Shown here: piece after piece, positions 7,951 through 16,261 of the stretch
Layout: each line of letters opens with the position of its first letter
Position numbering within the stretch: position 1 is the first letter of the stretch
Assembly (NCBI RefSeq): GCF_964253025.1
Contig: NZ_CAXUQC020000001.1
Coordinates: forward strand, 806,001-870,000
Direction: 5' to 3'
DNA length: 64,000 nucleotides
Source: Rhizobacter sp964253025
GTDB taxonomy: Bacteria; Pseudomonadota; Gammaproteobacteria; Burkholderiales; Burkholderiaceae_C
Translations under genes and position numbers: made by a program
The notes under the pieces: generated by a model
Databases searched by the model: none
Told to the model about the DNA's origin: nothing
The model's input: only the letters and a program-made list of their open reading frames with translations

Positions 7951-8751
7951 ATGAACGCTCTCGTGCCGCCGCCCACCCTGGCCTCGTCGCTCGCGCCGCC
8001 CTATGCGGCGCCCTTGCAACTCGGGCGGGCGCTGGCCGCCACCGGCCACGCCGTTGTCAGCCCCGCCGGGCTGTGCGCCTTGCTCGACACCGAGCTGCCG
8101 ACCCTGACGGCCCTGCAGCCGACGTGGGACGATCTTCCCGCCGACGCCTACCTGCGTGACGGCGGACGCTACCGGCGGCGGCGCCACGCCTGTTTCATCG
8201 TCGACGACCAGCAGGTCGAGCGGGTCCCGCACCGGGCCCACTGGCAGCCGGTCGAGTACAACGCCTTGCACGGCGGCATCGAACGCCTCTTCGAACCCAT
8301 GACCGAGGCCGTGCTTGCCCAGCCGGTCTGGGCCCGGCTGCTGGTGCAGCTGTCGGCCACCTGCTCGGCCTTGCGCGGTGCGCGGCCGTGGTTCGTCGAG
8401 GCCCACCAGTTCCGCATTGACACCACCGATGGCATCGGTCGCCCGACGCCCGAAGGCGCGCACCGGGACGGCGTCGATTTCGTTGCCGTCATCCTGGTCG
8501 ATCGCCGCGGCGTGAAGGGCGGCGAGACCCGGGTCTTCGAGGCCAACGGGCCGCACGGCATCCGCTTCACCCTGACCGAACCCTGGACGCTGCTGATGCT
8601 CGACGATGCCAAGGTCATCCACGAAAGCACCCCCATCCTGCCGACGGCCCCGGATGGTCATCGCGACACCTTGGTGCTGACCTTCCGATCGGCCGGGTTC
8701 CAGGGGCCGTCCGCGGAGGCCCTTGTGCCCGCCGCGACCGCCCCCAACTGA
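7951..8751 (+). CDS. 2-oxoglutarate/Fe(II)-dependent dioxygenase (2OG-Fe_Oxy_2 type)
   Basis: A 266-residue double-stranded beta-helix enzyme. The iron triad is visible as His171-x-Asp173 (GAHRDGVDF) and His224 (KVIHEST), and Arg238 in HRDTLVLTF is placed to bind the 2-oxoglutarate carboxylate. HQFRID at 152 and GGETRVFEANG at 190 are typical of the family that includes free-amino-acid hydroxylases such as isoleucine dioxygenase. Predicted reaction: hydroxylation of a small substrate, possibly an amino acid, with CO2 and succinate released. The substrate cannot be derived here. No transporter or biosynthetic genes adjoin it; the neighbours are hemolysin III (divergent) and a small membrane protein 32 bases downstream, possibly cotranscribed. 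Confidence 0.82.
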   Translation: MNALVPPPTLASSLAPPYAAPLQLGRALAATGHAVVSPAGLCALLDTELPTLTALQPTWDDLPADAYLRDGGRYRRRRHACFIVDDQQVERVPHRAHWQPVEYNALHGGIERLFEPMTEAVLAQPVWARLLVQLSATCSALRGARPWFVEAHQFRIDTTDGIGRPTPEGAHRDGVDFVAVILVDRRGVKGGETRVFEANGPHGIRFTLTEPWTLLMLDDAKVIHESTPILPTAPDGHRDTLVLTFRSAGFQGPSAEALVPAATAPN

Positions 8752-8783
8752 TTTGCTGGCCTGACGTCGGGCCGCCTGCGAGG

Positions 8784-9110
8784 ATGCTCTTGATCCAGTT
8801 TTTCCGCGATGTGATGTCCACCCTGGTCCGCCTGGTGCTGATCTCGGCCGGACTGGTGATGGCCGCCCTGGTCGTCGTGCTGGCCGTGGTGACGGCCGTG
8901 GGGGTGTTCCTCTGGAGCCTGATCACCGGCCGCAAGCCCGTGGTCCGTTTCGGCGGGCCGGCCCAGTGGTCGGCCATGGCGGCCCGGATGCAGGCGCGCG
9001 CGCGTTCGGCGCCGGCCAGCGGCCGGCCGCGCAGCCCGGCCGCCCTCGACGTGATCGACGTCGAGGTGCGCGAAGTGCCGGAGCGGCAGATCCCTCAGCC
9101 ACGCGACTGA
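8784..9110 (+). CDS. Small membrane protein, unknown function
   Basis: A 108-residue protein I do not recognise. Residues 15-48 form one long or two short hydrophobic helices (LVRLVLISAGLVMAALVV then VTAVGVFLWSLITG), followed by a basic, Ala/Arg/Pro-rich cytoplasmic tail that ends in an acidic strand-like segment (ALDVIDVEVREVPE). The AGG just before the ATG is too close to be a good ribosome-binding site, so an ATG ten codons in (8814) is a possible alternative start. It follows the dioxygenase gene by 32 bases and may be cotranscribed. Composition matches the region; there is no sign of transfer. Confidence 0.6.
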   Translation: MLLIQFFRDVMSTLVRLVLISAGLVMAALVVVLAVVTAVGVFLWSLITGRKPVVRFGGPAQWSAMAARMQARARSAPASGRPRSPAALDVIDVEVREVPERQIPQPRD

Positions 9111-9143
9111 GCGGGCGCGCTTGCGCGCGGCTTTGGGGAGGCG

Positions 9144-9162
9144 GCGCGTCCCCGGGACGCGC
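9144..9162. terminator. Hairpin between convergent genes
   Basis: GCGCGTCCC and GGGACGCGC form a 9-bp inverted repeat around a single base, between the convergent small-membrane-protein and SDR genes. No T run follows on either strand, so function as a terminator is only plausible. Confidence 0.3.
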
Positions 9163-9254
9163 GCCGGCCTTGTTGCCGAATCGGTTGTTTGCCGCCACGC
9201 GTGGCACTGCCGCGTCCCGCGGTGAACCGCCCTTCGGCCTGCGCCGTGCCGGGG

Positions 9255-10019
9255 TCAGGCCTCGCGCACGTCCCCGATGACCGTCTCGCCGAAGTTCGCG
9301 CGAGCCAGCCACCCCAGCACGCGGGCGGCCGTCTCGGCCGGCGTGACGAGCTGCCCCGCCGTCTTGAGGTTCACGAAGTTGGCGCGGTCGGGAAAGTCGG
9401 CCGGGTCGCCCGCGCGCAGTTCGCTCTGCATGTCGGTGTCGATCACGCCGGGCGCGAGCGACACGATGCGGGCGCCGTTGGGGCGTGCGGCCTCGTCCAA
9501 GGCCGTGCAGCGGGAGAAGTGGTCCAGGCCCGCCTTGGCAGCGCAATAGCTGGCGCTGCCTGCCATGGCGCGCCGGCCAAGCCCGGATGAAATGTTGAGC
9601 ACCTTGCGTGGCGCCGCCCACCCACGCGTTTGCCGCAGGAAGGATGCGGTCAGCAGCATCGGTGCCTCGAGCCCGACGCGCAAGGCGTTGGCCAGGTCGT
9701 CCGAGGTGGTGGCGTCGATCGGGCCCATGCGCGAGAGCACACCGGCGTTGTTGATGAGGGCGGCGGAGGCGATGCTCGTGCCGTCCAGCGCGCAGAGCCA
9801 GTCATCGAGCCGAGCCGCCACCGTCGCCGGTGCGGCCAGGTCGACTTGCCATTGTTCCAGGCTGGCGCCGCGGCGGCTCGCCAACTCGGCGAGCCCGTCG
9901 TTCGCCCGGCGCGCCATGCACAGCAGCCGGTGCCCCGGCTGCAGGAGTTGTTCGGCAATCGCGGCGCCGAGGCCCCGCGAACTGCCGGTGACGATGTACA
10001 GCGCCGCGCCCCGACTCAC
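9255..10019 (-). CDS. SDR-family oxidoreductase (sepiapterin/benzil reductase-like)
   Basis: A 254-residue classical short-chain dehydrogenase/reductase. The cofactor loop is TGSSRGLG (11-18), NNAG is at 90-93, the catalytic Ser is in NISSGLG (142-148) and Tyr158-x3-Lys162 completes the active site. The Arg/Lys-bearing ARRAN after strand 2 fits NADPH use. The overall pattern (LNISSGLGRRAMAGSASYCAAK, quoted in part as SASYCAAK) is closest to bacterial sepiapterin-reductase/benzil-reductase relatives. The frame is open further upstream into the Tim44-like gene, but a GTG 11 bases after that gene's stop is the natural start and places the Rossmann loop at the right distance from the N terminus. 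Together they look like a two-gene operon. Substrate unknown. Confidence 0.85.
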   Translation of the reverse strand: MSRGAALYIVTGSSRGLGAAIAEQLLQPGHRLLCMARRANDGLAELASRRGASLEQWQVDLAAPATVAARLDDWLCALDGTSIASAALINNAGVLSRMGPIDATTSDDLANALRVGLEAPMLLTASFLRQTRGWAAPRKVLNISSGLGRRAMAGSASYCAAKAGLDHFSRCTALDEAARPNGARIVSLAPGVIDTDMQSELRAGDPADFPDRANFVNLKTAGQLVTPAETAARVLGWLARANFGETVIGDVREA

Positions 10020-10029
10020 CGCCCGGGCC

Positions 10030-10974
10030 TCAGGCCGATTGCGCGATGCCGGCGATGGCCCACTCACGGCTGCCGTCGACGGGCTTCACCAGGTGCCACA
10101 CCTCGTCGAAGGAAGAGGCCGCGGTGTCCTTCTCCTCGCGGATCAGGCCATGGAAGCGCACGCTCACGACGTACTGGCCGTTTTCCTCGGCGTGGTCCAC
10201 CACCTGGGCGTCGAGCTGCACCACGTCGGTCTGCTGCGGCGCGCCTTTGCGGTCCTGCAGGTCGAGCTTGACCGAGGCGAACATCTCCGGCGTCGTGAAG
10301 GCGCGCAGGTCGTTCAGGTCGCCGACGTCGTTGGCCGCCTGCATGCGGATGAAGATGAGCTTCGCGGCACGTTCGAAGCCGGCGGCATCGAAGTCGGCCG
10401 GGAGGCTTGCTGTGGCTGCCGCGGGTGCCGCGGGTGCGAATGCGCCCACCGGCGATGCAGCGCCTGCGCTCGAGCCGGTGGTTCCCGCGGACTGCCAGCC
10501 CGCATTCGGCGAGGCCGGTTGGCCGGCGTGCAGGCCGTGGCCGGCGCTGTTCCCGGCGCCGGCGAACTGCAGACCGTTCTGGGCGGGACGGGGGCCGAAG
10601 CGGCGCATCAGGAAGCGGATCACGAAGAACGCGGCCGCCGCCATCAGCAGCATGGTGAGGATGTTGCCCATGGCGGCGCCCATGCCCAGATGGCTCATCA
10701 GGGCCGCAATGCCGAGGCCGGCGGCAATGCCGGCGATCGGGCCCATCCAGGAGCGCTTCGGGGCTGCGGCAGCGGCAGCGCCGGCCGTGGGCGCAGCGGC
10801 GTTGGTCGGCGCGGGCGTGGCCTGTTTGGCCGGGGGCGCCACCGGTGCGGGCGGAGGGGTCGTGCGCTTCATGCCCGAAGTGCCGCCACCGCCGAAGCGG
10901 CGGGCATCGGCGTCGGGCACCATCACGGTCAGGCTCAGGAGCACCAGGCAGACGCTGGACAACAGACGTTTCAT
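10030..10974 (-). CDS. Tim44-like domain membrane protein
   Basis: A 314-residue protein with a signal-like N terminus (RLLSSVCLVLLSLTVMV), a Pro/Ala/Thr-rich low-complexity stretch (about 38-75), and two hydrophobic helices at about 78-98 and 100-122 separated by HLGMG. The C-terminal 115 residues (from FDAAGFERAAKLIF) form the Tim44-like/MBA1 fold, including VKLDLQDR, DAQVVDHAEENGQYVVSVRFHG (quoted as VVDHAEENG) and FDEVWHLVKP. In mitochondria this fold tethers the import motor; in bacteria the role is unknown, possibly membrane-protein biogenesis. Such proteins are common next to housekeeping genes in Burkholderiales. GAGGAAATTCGA precedes the chosen ATG, which settles the start. Confidence 0.88.
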   Translation of the reverse strand: MKRLLSSVCLVLLSLTVMVPDADARRFGGGGTSGMKRTTPPPAPVAPPAKQATPAPTNAAAPTAGAAAAAAPKRSWMGPIAGIAAGLGIAALMSHLGMGAAMGNILTMLLMAAAAFFVIRFLMRRFGPRPAQNGLQFAGAGNSAGHGLHAGQPASPNAGWQSAGTTGSSAGAASPVGAFAPAAPAAATASLPADFDAAGFERAAKLIFIRMQAANDVGDLNDLRAFTTPEMFASVKLDLQDRKGAPQQTDVVQLDAQVVDHAEENGQYVVSVRFHGLIREEKDTAASSFDEVWHLVKPVDGSREWAIAGIAQSA

Positions 10975-11064
10975 TCGAATTTCCTCGGTTCTTTCAGGTT
11001 CGGGCGGCGGGCGCCCTGCATCCGCAGATGGGGCCGCCTTGATCGCGCTCAAGGTGATTGTGAG

Positions 11065-12303
11065 TCATTCGGGCCCCGACAAGTTCTGTCGACGTGCCAG
11101 CGCAGGGAAAAACCGCATCCAGAGTGCCACCACCAGCAGCGTACCGAGCCCACCCGCCAGCACCGAGCCGACGGGCCCGAGCAGCGCCGCGGTGGCGCCG
11201 GATTCGAACTCCCCCAGCTGGTTCGAGGCGCCGATGAACACCGAGTTCACCGCGCTCACGCGCCCCCTCATGCCGTCCGGGGTTTCGAGCTGCACCAGCG
11301 ACTGGCGGATGACCACGCTGATCATGTCGGCCGCGCCGCTCACCCACAAGGCCAGGAACGACAGCACGAAACTGCGCGACAGCGCGAACACCACCATGGA
11401 CAGCCCGAACACCGCGACCGATGCGAACATCACGTGGCCGACCCGACGGGACACCGGCCAGCGCGTCAGCGCGGCCGACATGAGGAGGGCACCGACGGCG
11501 GGTGCGGCCCTGAGCAGGCCGAGGCCCCAGGGGCCGGTGTGCAGGATGTCCTTGGCGAAGATCGGGAGCAGGGCCGTGGCCCCGCCGAGGAGCACGGCGA
11601 ACAGGTCCAGCGAGATGGCCCCCAGCATCACCGGACGCTCGCGGATGAAGTGAACACCGGCCAGCAGGCTCGCCAGGCTGATGGGCTCGCGGGCCCGAGG
11701 CACATGGGGATGGCCGATGCGGGTGAACAGGAAGGCGGCGAGGGCGAACAGCACCGCGCAGGTGGCGTAGACGGTCGTGGGTCCGGCCACGTAGATGAAG
11801 CCGCCGAGCGCGGGCCCGCCGATGATGGCCGTCTGCATGCCGGCCGAGCTGAAGGCCAGCGCCCTCGCAAGCATGGGCGGTGGCACGAGCAGCGGCACCA
11901 GGGCCTGCTGCGCCGGCATCTGGAAGGCCTTGGCGCAGCCGAGCGCCACCGACAGGACAAGCAGCAGGTCGCGCGACACCACGCCGCGCGCCGTGCTGGC
12001 GGCGAGGGCACCGCCAATCAGCACCTGCCCGGCCATGCACAGGGCGAGCACGCGGCTGCGATCGTGCTGGTCCGCCACATGCCCGGCCACCAGCGTGAGC
12101 AGCAGCGACGGCAGGAACTGGAAGAGCCCGACCAAGCCCAGATCCCAGGCGCTGCCGGTCAGGTCGTACATCTGCCAGCCCACCGCCACCATCAGCATCT
12201 GGTTGCCCATCGTGCCGGCCACCCGTGCGTACCAGAAGCGCATGAAGGCGCGAACCTTGAACAGGGACGGTTCGGCGGCAGGGTGCTCAGAAGGGGGCGG
12301 CAT
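11065..12303 (-). CDS. MFS transporter (MFS_3/EntS-like exporter)
   Basis: A 412-residue permease with 12 predicted membrane helices. RFWYARVAGTMGNQMLMVAVGW (quoted in part, FWYARVAGTMGNQM) and the cytoplasmic loop GHVADQHDRSRVLAL after helix 2 are typical of the MFS_3 group that includes the enterobactin exporter EntS; the second-half loop TPDGMRGRVSAVNSVFIG is also diagnostic. Members export siderophores or drugs by proton antiport; the substrate here is unknown and no siderophore genes adjoin. The ATG overlaps the last 17 bases of the pseudouridine synthase gene, so the two are probably translated from one mRNA. Longer upstream frames lie within that gene and are not supported. Confidence 0.85.
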   Translation of the reverse strand: MPPPSEHPAAEPSLFKVRAFMRFWYARVAGTMGNQMLMVAVGWQMYDLTGSAWDLGLVGLFQFLPSLLLTLVAGHVADQHDRSRVLALCMAGQVLIGGALAASTARGVVSRDLLLVLSVALGCAKAFQMPAQQALVPLLVPPPMLARALAFSSAGMQTAIIGGPALGGFIYVAGPTTVYATCAVLFALAAFLFTRIGHPHVPRAREPISLASLLAGVHFIRERPVMLGAISLDLFAVLLGGATALLPIFAKDILHTGPWGLGLLRAAPAVGALLMSAALTRWPVSRRVGHVMFASVAVFGLSMVVFALSRSFVLSFLALWVSGAADMISVVIRQSLVQLETPDGMRGRVSAVNSVFIGASNQLGEFESGATAALLGPVGSVLAGGLGTLLVVALWMRFFPALARRQNLSGPE

Positions 12304-12916
12304 GTTCGAAGCTGACCAGGTGGCCGTCGGAAGGGTGGGGCAGGGTGAGCCGCTGCGCGTGCAGCAGCAAGCGGGGCGCCAGGGCCTGCACGGCCTCCGG
12401 TGCGTAGAGGGCATCGCCGACGATCGGGTGGCCGATCGCCATCAGGTGAACCCGGAGCTGGTGCGAGCGACCCGTGACGGGCTCGAGTTCGAGGCGCGAC
12501 GTGTTGCCCGCCTCATCGTGGAACAACAGTCGATAGCGGGTGAGGGAGGGCTTCCCGGCCGTCACGTCCACCCGTTGGCGCGGCCGCCGTGGCCAGTCCG
12601 CTGCGAGTGGCAAGTCGATCTCGCCCGCGTCGGCCGCCGGCCGCCCGGCCACGACGGCGATGTAGCGCTTGCTCACCGTGCGGCCGGCGAAGGCGTCCCC
12701 GAGCTGGCGTTGCGCCGTCTTGCCGCGCGCGAAGACCATGAGGCCCGAGGTCGCCATGTCGAGCCGGTGCACGATCTGGGCGTCCGGAAACTCGGCCTGA
12801 ACCCAGGCAGCCAGGCAGTCCTGCTTGTCCTCACCCCGGCCGGGCACGGACAGCAGCCCGGCGGGCTTGGCGGCGATCAGCAGCGCGTCGTCGTCGTGCA
12901 GGAGCCAGGAAGTCAT
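12287..12916 (-). CDS. RluA-family pseudouridine synthase
   Basis: A 209-residue enzyme of the RluA/RluC/TruC family that isomerizes specific uridines in rRNA or tRNA. The catalytic motif HRLDMATSGLM carries Asp53, preceded by the AAKPAGLLSVPG strand and followed by SKRYIAVVAG, EPVTGRSHQLRVHL and IGHPIVGDALY, all family signatures. There is no N-terminal S4 domain, which places it with the short RluA/TruC forms; the target position cannot be told. Three in-frame ATGs cluster near the start (12943, 12925, 12916); none has a clear ribosome-binding site, and the last was chosen by comparison with the usual length, so up to nine extra residues are possible. It overlaps the MFS gene downstream. 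Confidence 0.86.
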   Translation of the reverse strand: MTSWLLHDDDALLIAAKPAGLLSVPGRGEDKQDCLAAWVQAEFPDAQIVHRLDMATSGLMVFARGKTAQRQLGDAFAGRTVSKRYIAVVAGRPAADAGEIDLPLAADWPRRPRQRVDVTAGKPSLTRYRLLFHDEAGNTSRLELEPVTGRSHQLRVHLMAIGHPIVGDALYAPEAVQALAPRLLLHAQRLTLPHPSDGHLVSFEHAAPF

Positions 12917-13032
12917 GCCCGACATCATCGCAGCTGTGGGCATCGTCCGACGTCCGGTCGAGCGGGGTGCCGATGGTCGCCGCGTGGCGCGCGTCCTATC
13001 GTTCTGGCCTCTGAACCGCCCAGGAGTGCCCC

Positions 13033-13524
13033 ATGGACAAGTACAAGCTGTCGACCGCCGGTGTGCTGTGGGCCGCGGTGGTGCTGGCGGGCTGCGAGCC
13101 GCGCGACGTGCCTCAGCCCAAGGTCGAGCCCGAGGACAGTGTGGCTGCCCGCGCCGAACGCAAGATCGACGAAGTGCGCGCCGAGGCCCGCCAGGAGATC
13201 GCCGAAGCGCGCGACCGGGCGCGCCAGGTCGGTCGGGACGCCCAGGCCGGCGGCGAGCAGGCGTCTCGCGATCTCGAGCAGCTCGGTGACCGCGCCAGCG
13301 CCAAGGTCAGCGATGCCGCCATCACGACCGCGGTGAACGCTGAACTGGCGCGCGACGCGTCGCTGAGCGCGACGCGCATCGACGTCGACACTGACGGCGG
13401 CAAGGTCGCCCTGCGCGGCTCCGCGCCGAGTGATTCCGCCCGCGAGCGAGCCACCCAGATCGCATCGCAGGTGAAGGGCGTGACCGGCGTGGACAACCAG
13501 TTGAGCGTGACGACGAACCTGTAA
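13033..13524 (+). CDS. BON-domain lipoprotein
   Basis: A 163-residue exported protein. VLWAAVVLAGC ends the signal peptide; Cys21 is the lipidation site. Residues about 30-95 are a charged, heptad-like Ala/Glu/Arg helix (ERKIDEVRAEARQEIAEARD, ASRDLEQLGDRASAK), probably a coiled coil, followed by one BON domain (about 94-163: ITTAVNAELARDASLSAT then GKVALRGSAPS and VKGVTGVDNQL). BON domains bind phospholipid or peptidoglycan-associated surfaces, as in OsmY and DolP, and are often stress induced. The outer membrane is the likely location. CAGGAGTGCCCC precedes the ATG. It is followed by a GC-rich inverted repeat before the hydrolase gene. Confidence 0.88.
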   Translation: MDKYKLSTAGVLWAAVVLAGCEPRDVPQPKVEPEDSVAARAERKIDEVRAEARQEIAEARDRARQVGRDAQAGGEQASRDLEQLGDRASAKVSDAAITTAVNAELARDASLSATRIDVDTDGGKVALRGSAPSDSARERATQIASQVKGVTGVDNQLSVTTNL

Positions 13525-13527
13525 TTC

Positions 13528-13552
13528 CGGCCGGGCAAGCCGACCCCGGCCG
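13528..13552 (+). terminator. Hairpin after the BON lipoprotein gene
   Basis: CGGCCGGG and CCCGGCCG form a perfect 8-bp stem three bases after the stop codon. No T run follows; a weak or factor-dependent terminator is possible. Confidence 0.3.
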
Positions 13553-13600
13553 AGCCGATCCTTGCTTGACAGCACGCCCGACCGGGCGGAAAGATGCCGC

Positions 13601-14311
13601 ATGACCTCCGAAACCTCCGCGTTGCCCACCGTCTTCGTGCCGGGTCTCTTCTGTACGCCCCGCGTGTACGAGGCCCAGCTGTCGGCGCTCTGGACGTTCG
13701 GGCCAGTGATGGTGGCCGACCACCGTGGCCAGGACAGCATGGCGGCCATCGCGCGCGGCATTCTTGCGGCGGCACCTCCGGTCTTCGGCCTGGCGGGCAT
13801 TTCGATGGGCGGGTACGTCGCCTTCGAGATCCTGCGGCAGGCGCCCGACCGGGTGAAACGGCTGGCCCTCCTCAACACGTCGGCGCGGCCCGACACGCCC
13901 GAGGCGACCGAGCGCCGTCGGCAACAGATGGCCGATGCCGAGAGCGGGAAGTTCGACAGCGTGATCGAAACCACCTACCCGAAGCTCGTGGCACCGGCCC
14001 GCGCCGAGGATGCGGCCCTGAAGGCGGTGGTGCGGGCCATGGGCCGAGAGACGGGCGCCCCCGCCTTCATCCGCCAGCAGCAGGCCATCCTGTCGCGCAT
14101 CGATTCCCGGCCGCTGCTGCCGAGCATTGCCTGTCCCACCCTGGTGCTGACGGGTGAGCACGACCAGCTCATTCCGCCCGCACTGTCAGAGGAAATGGCC
14201 GCGGCCATCCCGGGTGCGCGGCTTGTCAGCGTCCCTGACTGCGGCCACCTCTCCACGATCGAGCAGCCCGAAGCGGTGAACCGCGCGCTCGTGGACTGCT
14301 GGTCGGCCTGA
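13601..14311 (+). CDS. Alpha/beta-hydrolase
   Basis: A 236-residue alpha/beta-hydrolase fold enzyme. VFVPGLFCTPRVY (11-23) is the oxyanion region, GISMGGY holds the nucleophile Ser68, LTGEHDQLIPP near residue 190 carries the acid and DCGHLSTIEQPEAVN the catalytic His. The overall pattern is that of MhpC/BioH-like esterases and C-C hydrolases, but the substrate is open. The ATG was chosen over an upstream in-frame TTG because GGAAAGATGCCGC gives it a reasonable ribosome-binding site. It stands between a BON lipoprotein and a TetR regulator, 135 bases from the latter; functional linkage to either is not evident. Confidence 0.84.
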   Translation: MTSETSALPTVFVPGLFCTPRVYEAQLSALWTFGPVMVADHRGQDSMAAIARGILAAAPPVFGLAGISMGGYVAFEILRQAPDRVKRLALLNTSARPDTPEATERRRQQMADAESGKFDSVIETTYPKLVAPARAEDAALKAVVRAMGRETGAPAFIRQQQAILSRIDSRPLLPSIACPTLVLTGEHDQLIPPALSEEMAAAIPGARLVSVPDCGHLSTIEQPEAVNRALVDCWSA

Positions 14312-14377
14312 GCTGCGTTCTGTCTTGCGGCCCGCTCGGTCGCGCGCGGCGTCGGCTACAGTTGCCCCTTTGTAAGC

Positions 14378-14411
14378 ATTTTCCGTAGCAAAACCGCGGA
14401 AAATCCGTGGT
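14378..14411. promoter_or_regulatory. Two overlapping inverted repeats upstream of tetR (candidate operator)
   Basis: A perfect 8-bp repeat ATTTTCCG/CGGAAAAT (spacer 11, 14378-14404) overlaps a second near-perfect repeat ACCGCGG/CCGTGGT (spacer 5, 14393-14411). They lie 36-69 bases before the TetR start codon, in an A/T-rich stretch within a 70 percent GC region, and are well placed for autoregulation. Operator function is inferred. Confidence 0.5.
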
Positions 14412-14446
14412 TTGATTGCGGGCAAATGACGCTGGGGGAAGGGTCC

Positions 14447-15097
14447 ATGAGATCCGAGACGCAGATCGTGGAAAAACAGAAGACGGCAACCGGCACCGGC
14501 CGGAAGCGCGAAAAGAGCGAACAGACGCTCGCGGCCATCGTCAATTCGGCGATGGACCTGACGGCCCGCCATGGGTTGCAGAACCTGGCCCTGGGTGACA
14601 TCGCCAAGCAGCTCGGCATCAGCAAGAGCGGCGTGTTCGTGCGCGTCGGCTCGCTCGAAGCCCTGCAGTTGCTGGTGGTCGACGAGTGCGAGCGCCAGTT
14701 CCGCGACATGGTGCTCATTCCCACCCTGTCCGAGAAGCCCGGTCTGCCGCAGGTCGACGCCGTCGTCCGGCTGTGGATCGCTCACGGCGGCAGCATGAAG
14801 GCGCTGCTCGGCGCCCACTACGAATCGCAGTCGGGCGAGGACGTGAGCGAACTCGGTCGGCGCCTGCAAAGCGGCATGAGCAACTGGCGCAAGCGCCTGG
14901 AAGGTCTCGTGGCCCACGCCGTGAAGCTCGGTCAGCTGCGCGGTGACACCGACCCCGGTCAGCTGGTGTTCGAGATCTTCGGCCTGATGCTCGGCTACCT
15001 CTACGACACCCGCATGTCCCAGGACCCCCGTCACCAGGCGCGTGCCCTGGCGGCGTACTACCGCATCCGTTCCACCTACGTCAGCTTCACGGCCTGA
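14447..15097 (+). CDS. TetR-family transcriptional regulator
   Basis: A 216-residue regulator. After a basic N-terminal arm rich in Lys/Thr, residues about 28-75 form the TetR helix-turn-helix: TLAAIVNSAMDLTARHGLQN, then LALGDIAKQLGISKSGVFVRVGS (quoted as DIAKQLGISKSGVF). The remainder is the helical ligand/dimer domain, ending in GLMLGYLYDTRMSQDPR. The start at this ATG, and not one 21 bases upstream, is supported by GGGGGAAGGG. Two overlapping inverted repeats precede the gene, suggesting autorepression. No obvious target gene is adjacent: the hydrolase upstream is codirectional and the lipid kinase follows 141 bases downstream. The inducer is unknown. Confidence 0.88.
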   Translation: MRSETQIVEKQKTATGTGRKREKSEQTLAAIVNSAMDLTARHGLQNLALGDIAKQLGISKSGVFVRVGSLEALQLLVVDECERQFRDMVLIPTLSEKPGLPQVDAVVRLWIAHGGSMKALLGAHYESQSGEDVSELGRRLQSGMSNWRKRLEGLVAHAVKLGQLRGDTDPGQLVFEIFGLMLGYLYDTRMSQDPRHQARALAAYYRIRSTYVSFTA

Positions 15098-15238
15098 GCG
15101 CCTCCCGGCCGGCAGGGCCATGCCCGCCACGGGGCCGTTCCCCCCTGCCCGGCCGGGCACGCGAACCGTCGCCGTAGGCTGGTTCTTACAGCAGGGGAGC
15201 AGGCTCGCCACTGGCGGAGCGGCCGCTTCCCTGGTCTG

Positions 15239-16261
15239 ATGGCGGCCATGCTTGCCACCCCGCGCACGACTGCCATTCCCTGGCCGACCGGTCCCCAGAC
15301 CGTGTCGCCGGCCGCCCCGTTCTTCATCGTGATGAACGGAGCGTCGGGCCACCAGGACAAGAACGACGTGCAGTCCGTGGTGCGCGACGTCATGGCCCGA
15401 GCCGGCCGCCGCCACACGGTCGAAGTGGTCACCCAGCCAGGGCAACTGGCCGCCACTGCGGCCCGGGTGGTGCGCGAAGCCCGCGCAGCCGAGGGCGTGG
15501 TGGTGGCTGCCGGCGGTGACGGCACCATCAACACGGTGGCGCAGGCCGCGCTCGGCAGCGGGCGGCCGTTCGGGGTGCTGCCACAGGGCACCTTCAACTA
15601 CTTCAGCCGCACCCACGGCATTCCATCGGACACGCAGGCGGCAGCGGAACTGCTGACCCGCGCTCGCGCCTACCCTGTCCAGGTCGGACGCATCAACGAG
15701 CGGGTGTTTCTCGTCAACGCAAGCCTCGGGCTCTACCCACAGCTGCTCGAAGACCGCGAAGCCTTCAAGCAGCAGTACGGCCGCAGCCGGCTCGTCGCCG
15801 TCGCCTCGAGCCTCGCCACCTTGATGCGCCACCATCGGCTGCTCCGGCTGCGCATCGAACGGGGCAATGGCGTGCATGACCTGCGCACGCCGACGCTCTT
15901 CGTGGGCAACAACCGCCTGCAGCTCGAGCAAACCGGCTTTGCCGAGTCGCGGGCGACCGAGCGCGGCCTGCTGGCGGCCGTGGCCATCAAGCCGGTGGGC
16001 ACGGTCGCGATGCTCTGGCTGATGTTGCGCGGGGCCGTCGGCCGCCTGGGCGAGGCCGACAACGTCGAGAGTTTTGCGTTCCGCCGCATCACCGTCACGC
16101 CCGTCGGCCTGCTCGGCGGACGCCGCATCAAGGTGGCGACCGATGGCGAGATCGCGTGGATGACCGGCCCGCTGGAATTCGGCGTCGCCTCCGAACCGTT
16201 GATGCTGCTGCGCCCCGATGAACCGGTTGCCGACGGGGAGCGCCAGGAGGCCACGACATGA
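15239..16261 (+). CDS. Diacylglycerol-kinase-family lipid kinase (YegS/DagK-like)
   Basis: A 340-residue member of the DAGK catalytic superfamily, which phosphorylates diacylglycerol, ceramide or other lipid alcohols with ATP. The nucleotide loop GGDGT is at 92-96, NGASG at 33-37 and PQGTFNYFSR at 115-124; the C-terminal beta-sandwich contains LFVGNNRLQLEQTGF and ATDGEIAWMTGP. An N-terminal extension of about 25 residues (Thr/Pro-rich) precedes the domain; a second ATG three codons in is an alternative start. The stop overlaps the start of a metallophosphoesterase gene by four bases (ATGA), so kinase and phosphoesterase are translationally coupled, which hints at joint work on a lipid headgroup. 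It is probably peripheral on the inner membrane. Confidence 0.87.
   Translation: MAAMLATPRTTAIPWPTGPQTVSPAAPFFIVMNGASGHQDKNDVQSVVRDVMARAGRRHTVEVVTQPGQLAATAARVVREARAAEGVVVAAGGDGTINTVAQAALGSGRPFGVLPQGTFNYFSRTHGIPSDTQAAAELLTRARAYPVQVGRINERVFLVNASLGLYPQLLEDREAFKQQYGRSRLVAVASSLATLMRHHRLLRLRIERGNGVHDLRTPTLFVGNNRLQLEQTGFAESRATERGLLAAVAIKPVGTVAMLWLMLRGAVGRLGEADNVESFAFRRITVTPVGLLGGRRIKVATDGEIAWMTGPLEFGVASEPLMLLRPDEPVADGERQEATT

Noticed and set aside
9565..12315. A 916-codon plus-strand frame
   Set aside because: It lies antisense to the SDR, Tim44-like and MFS genes and has a low-complexity composition without homology.
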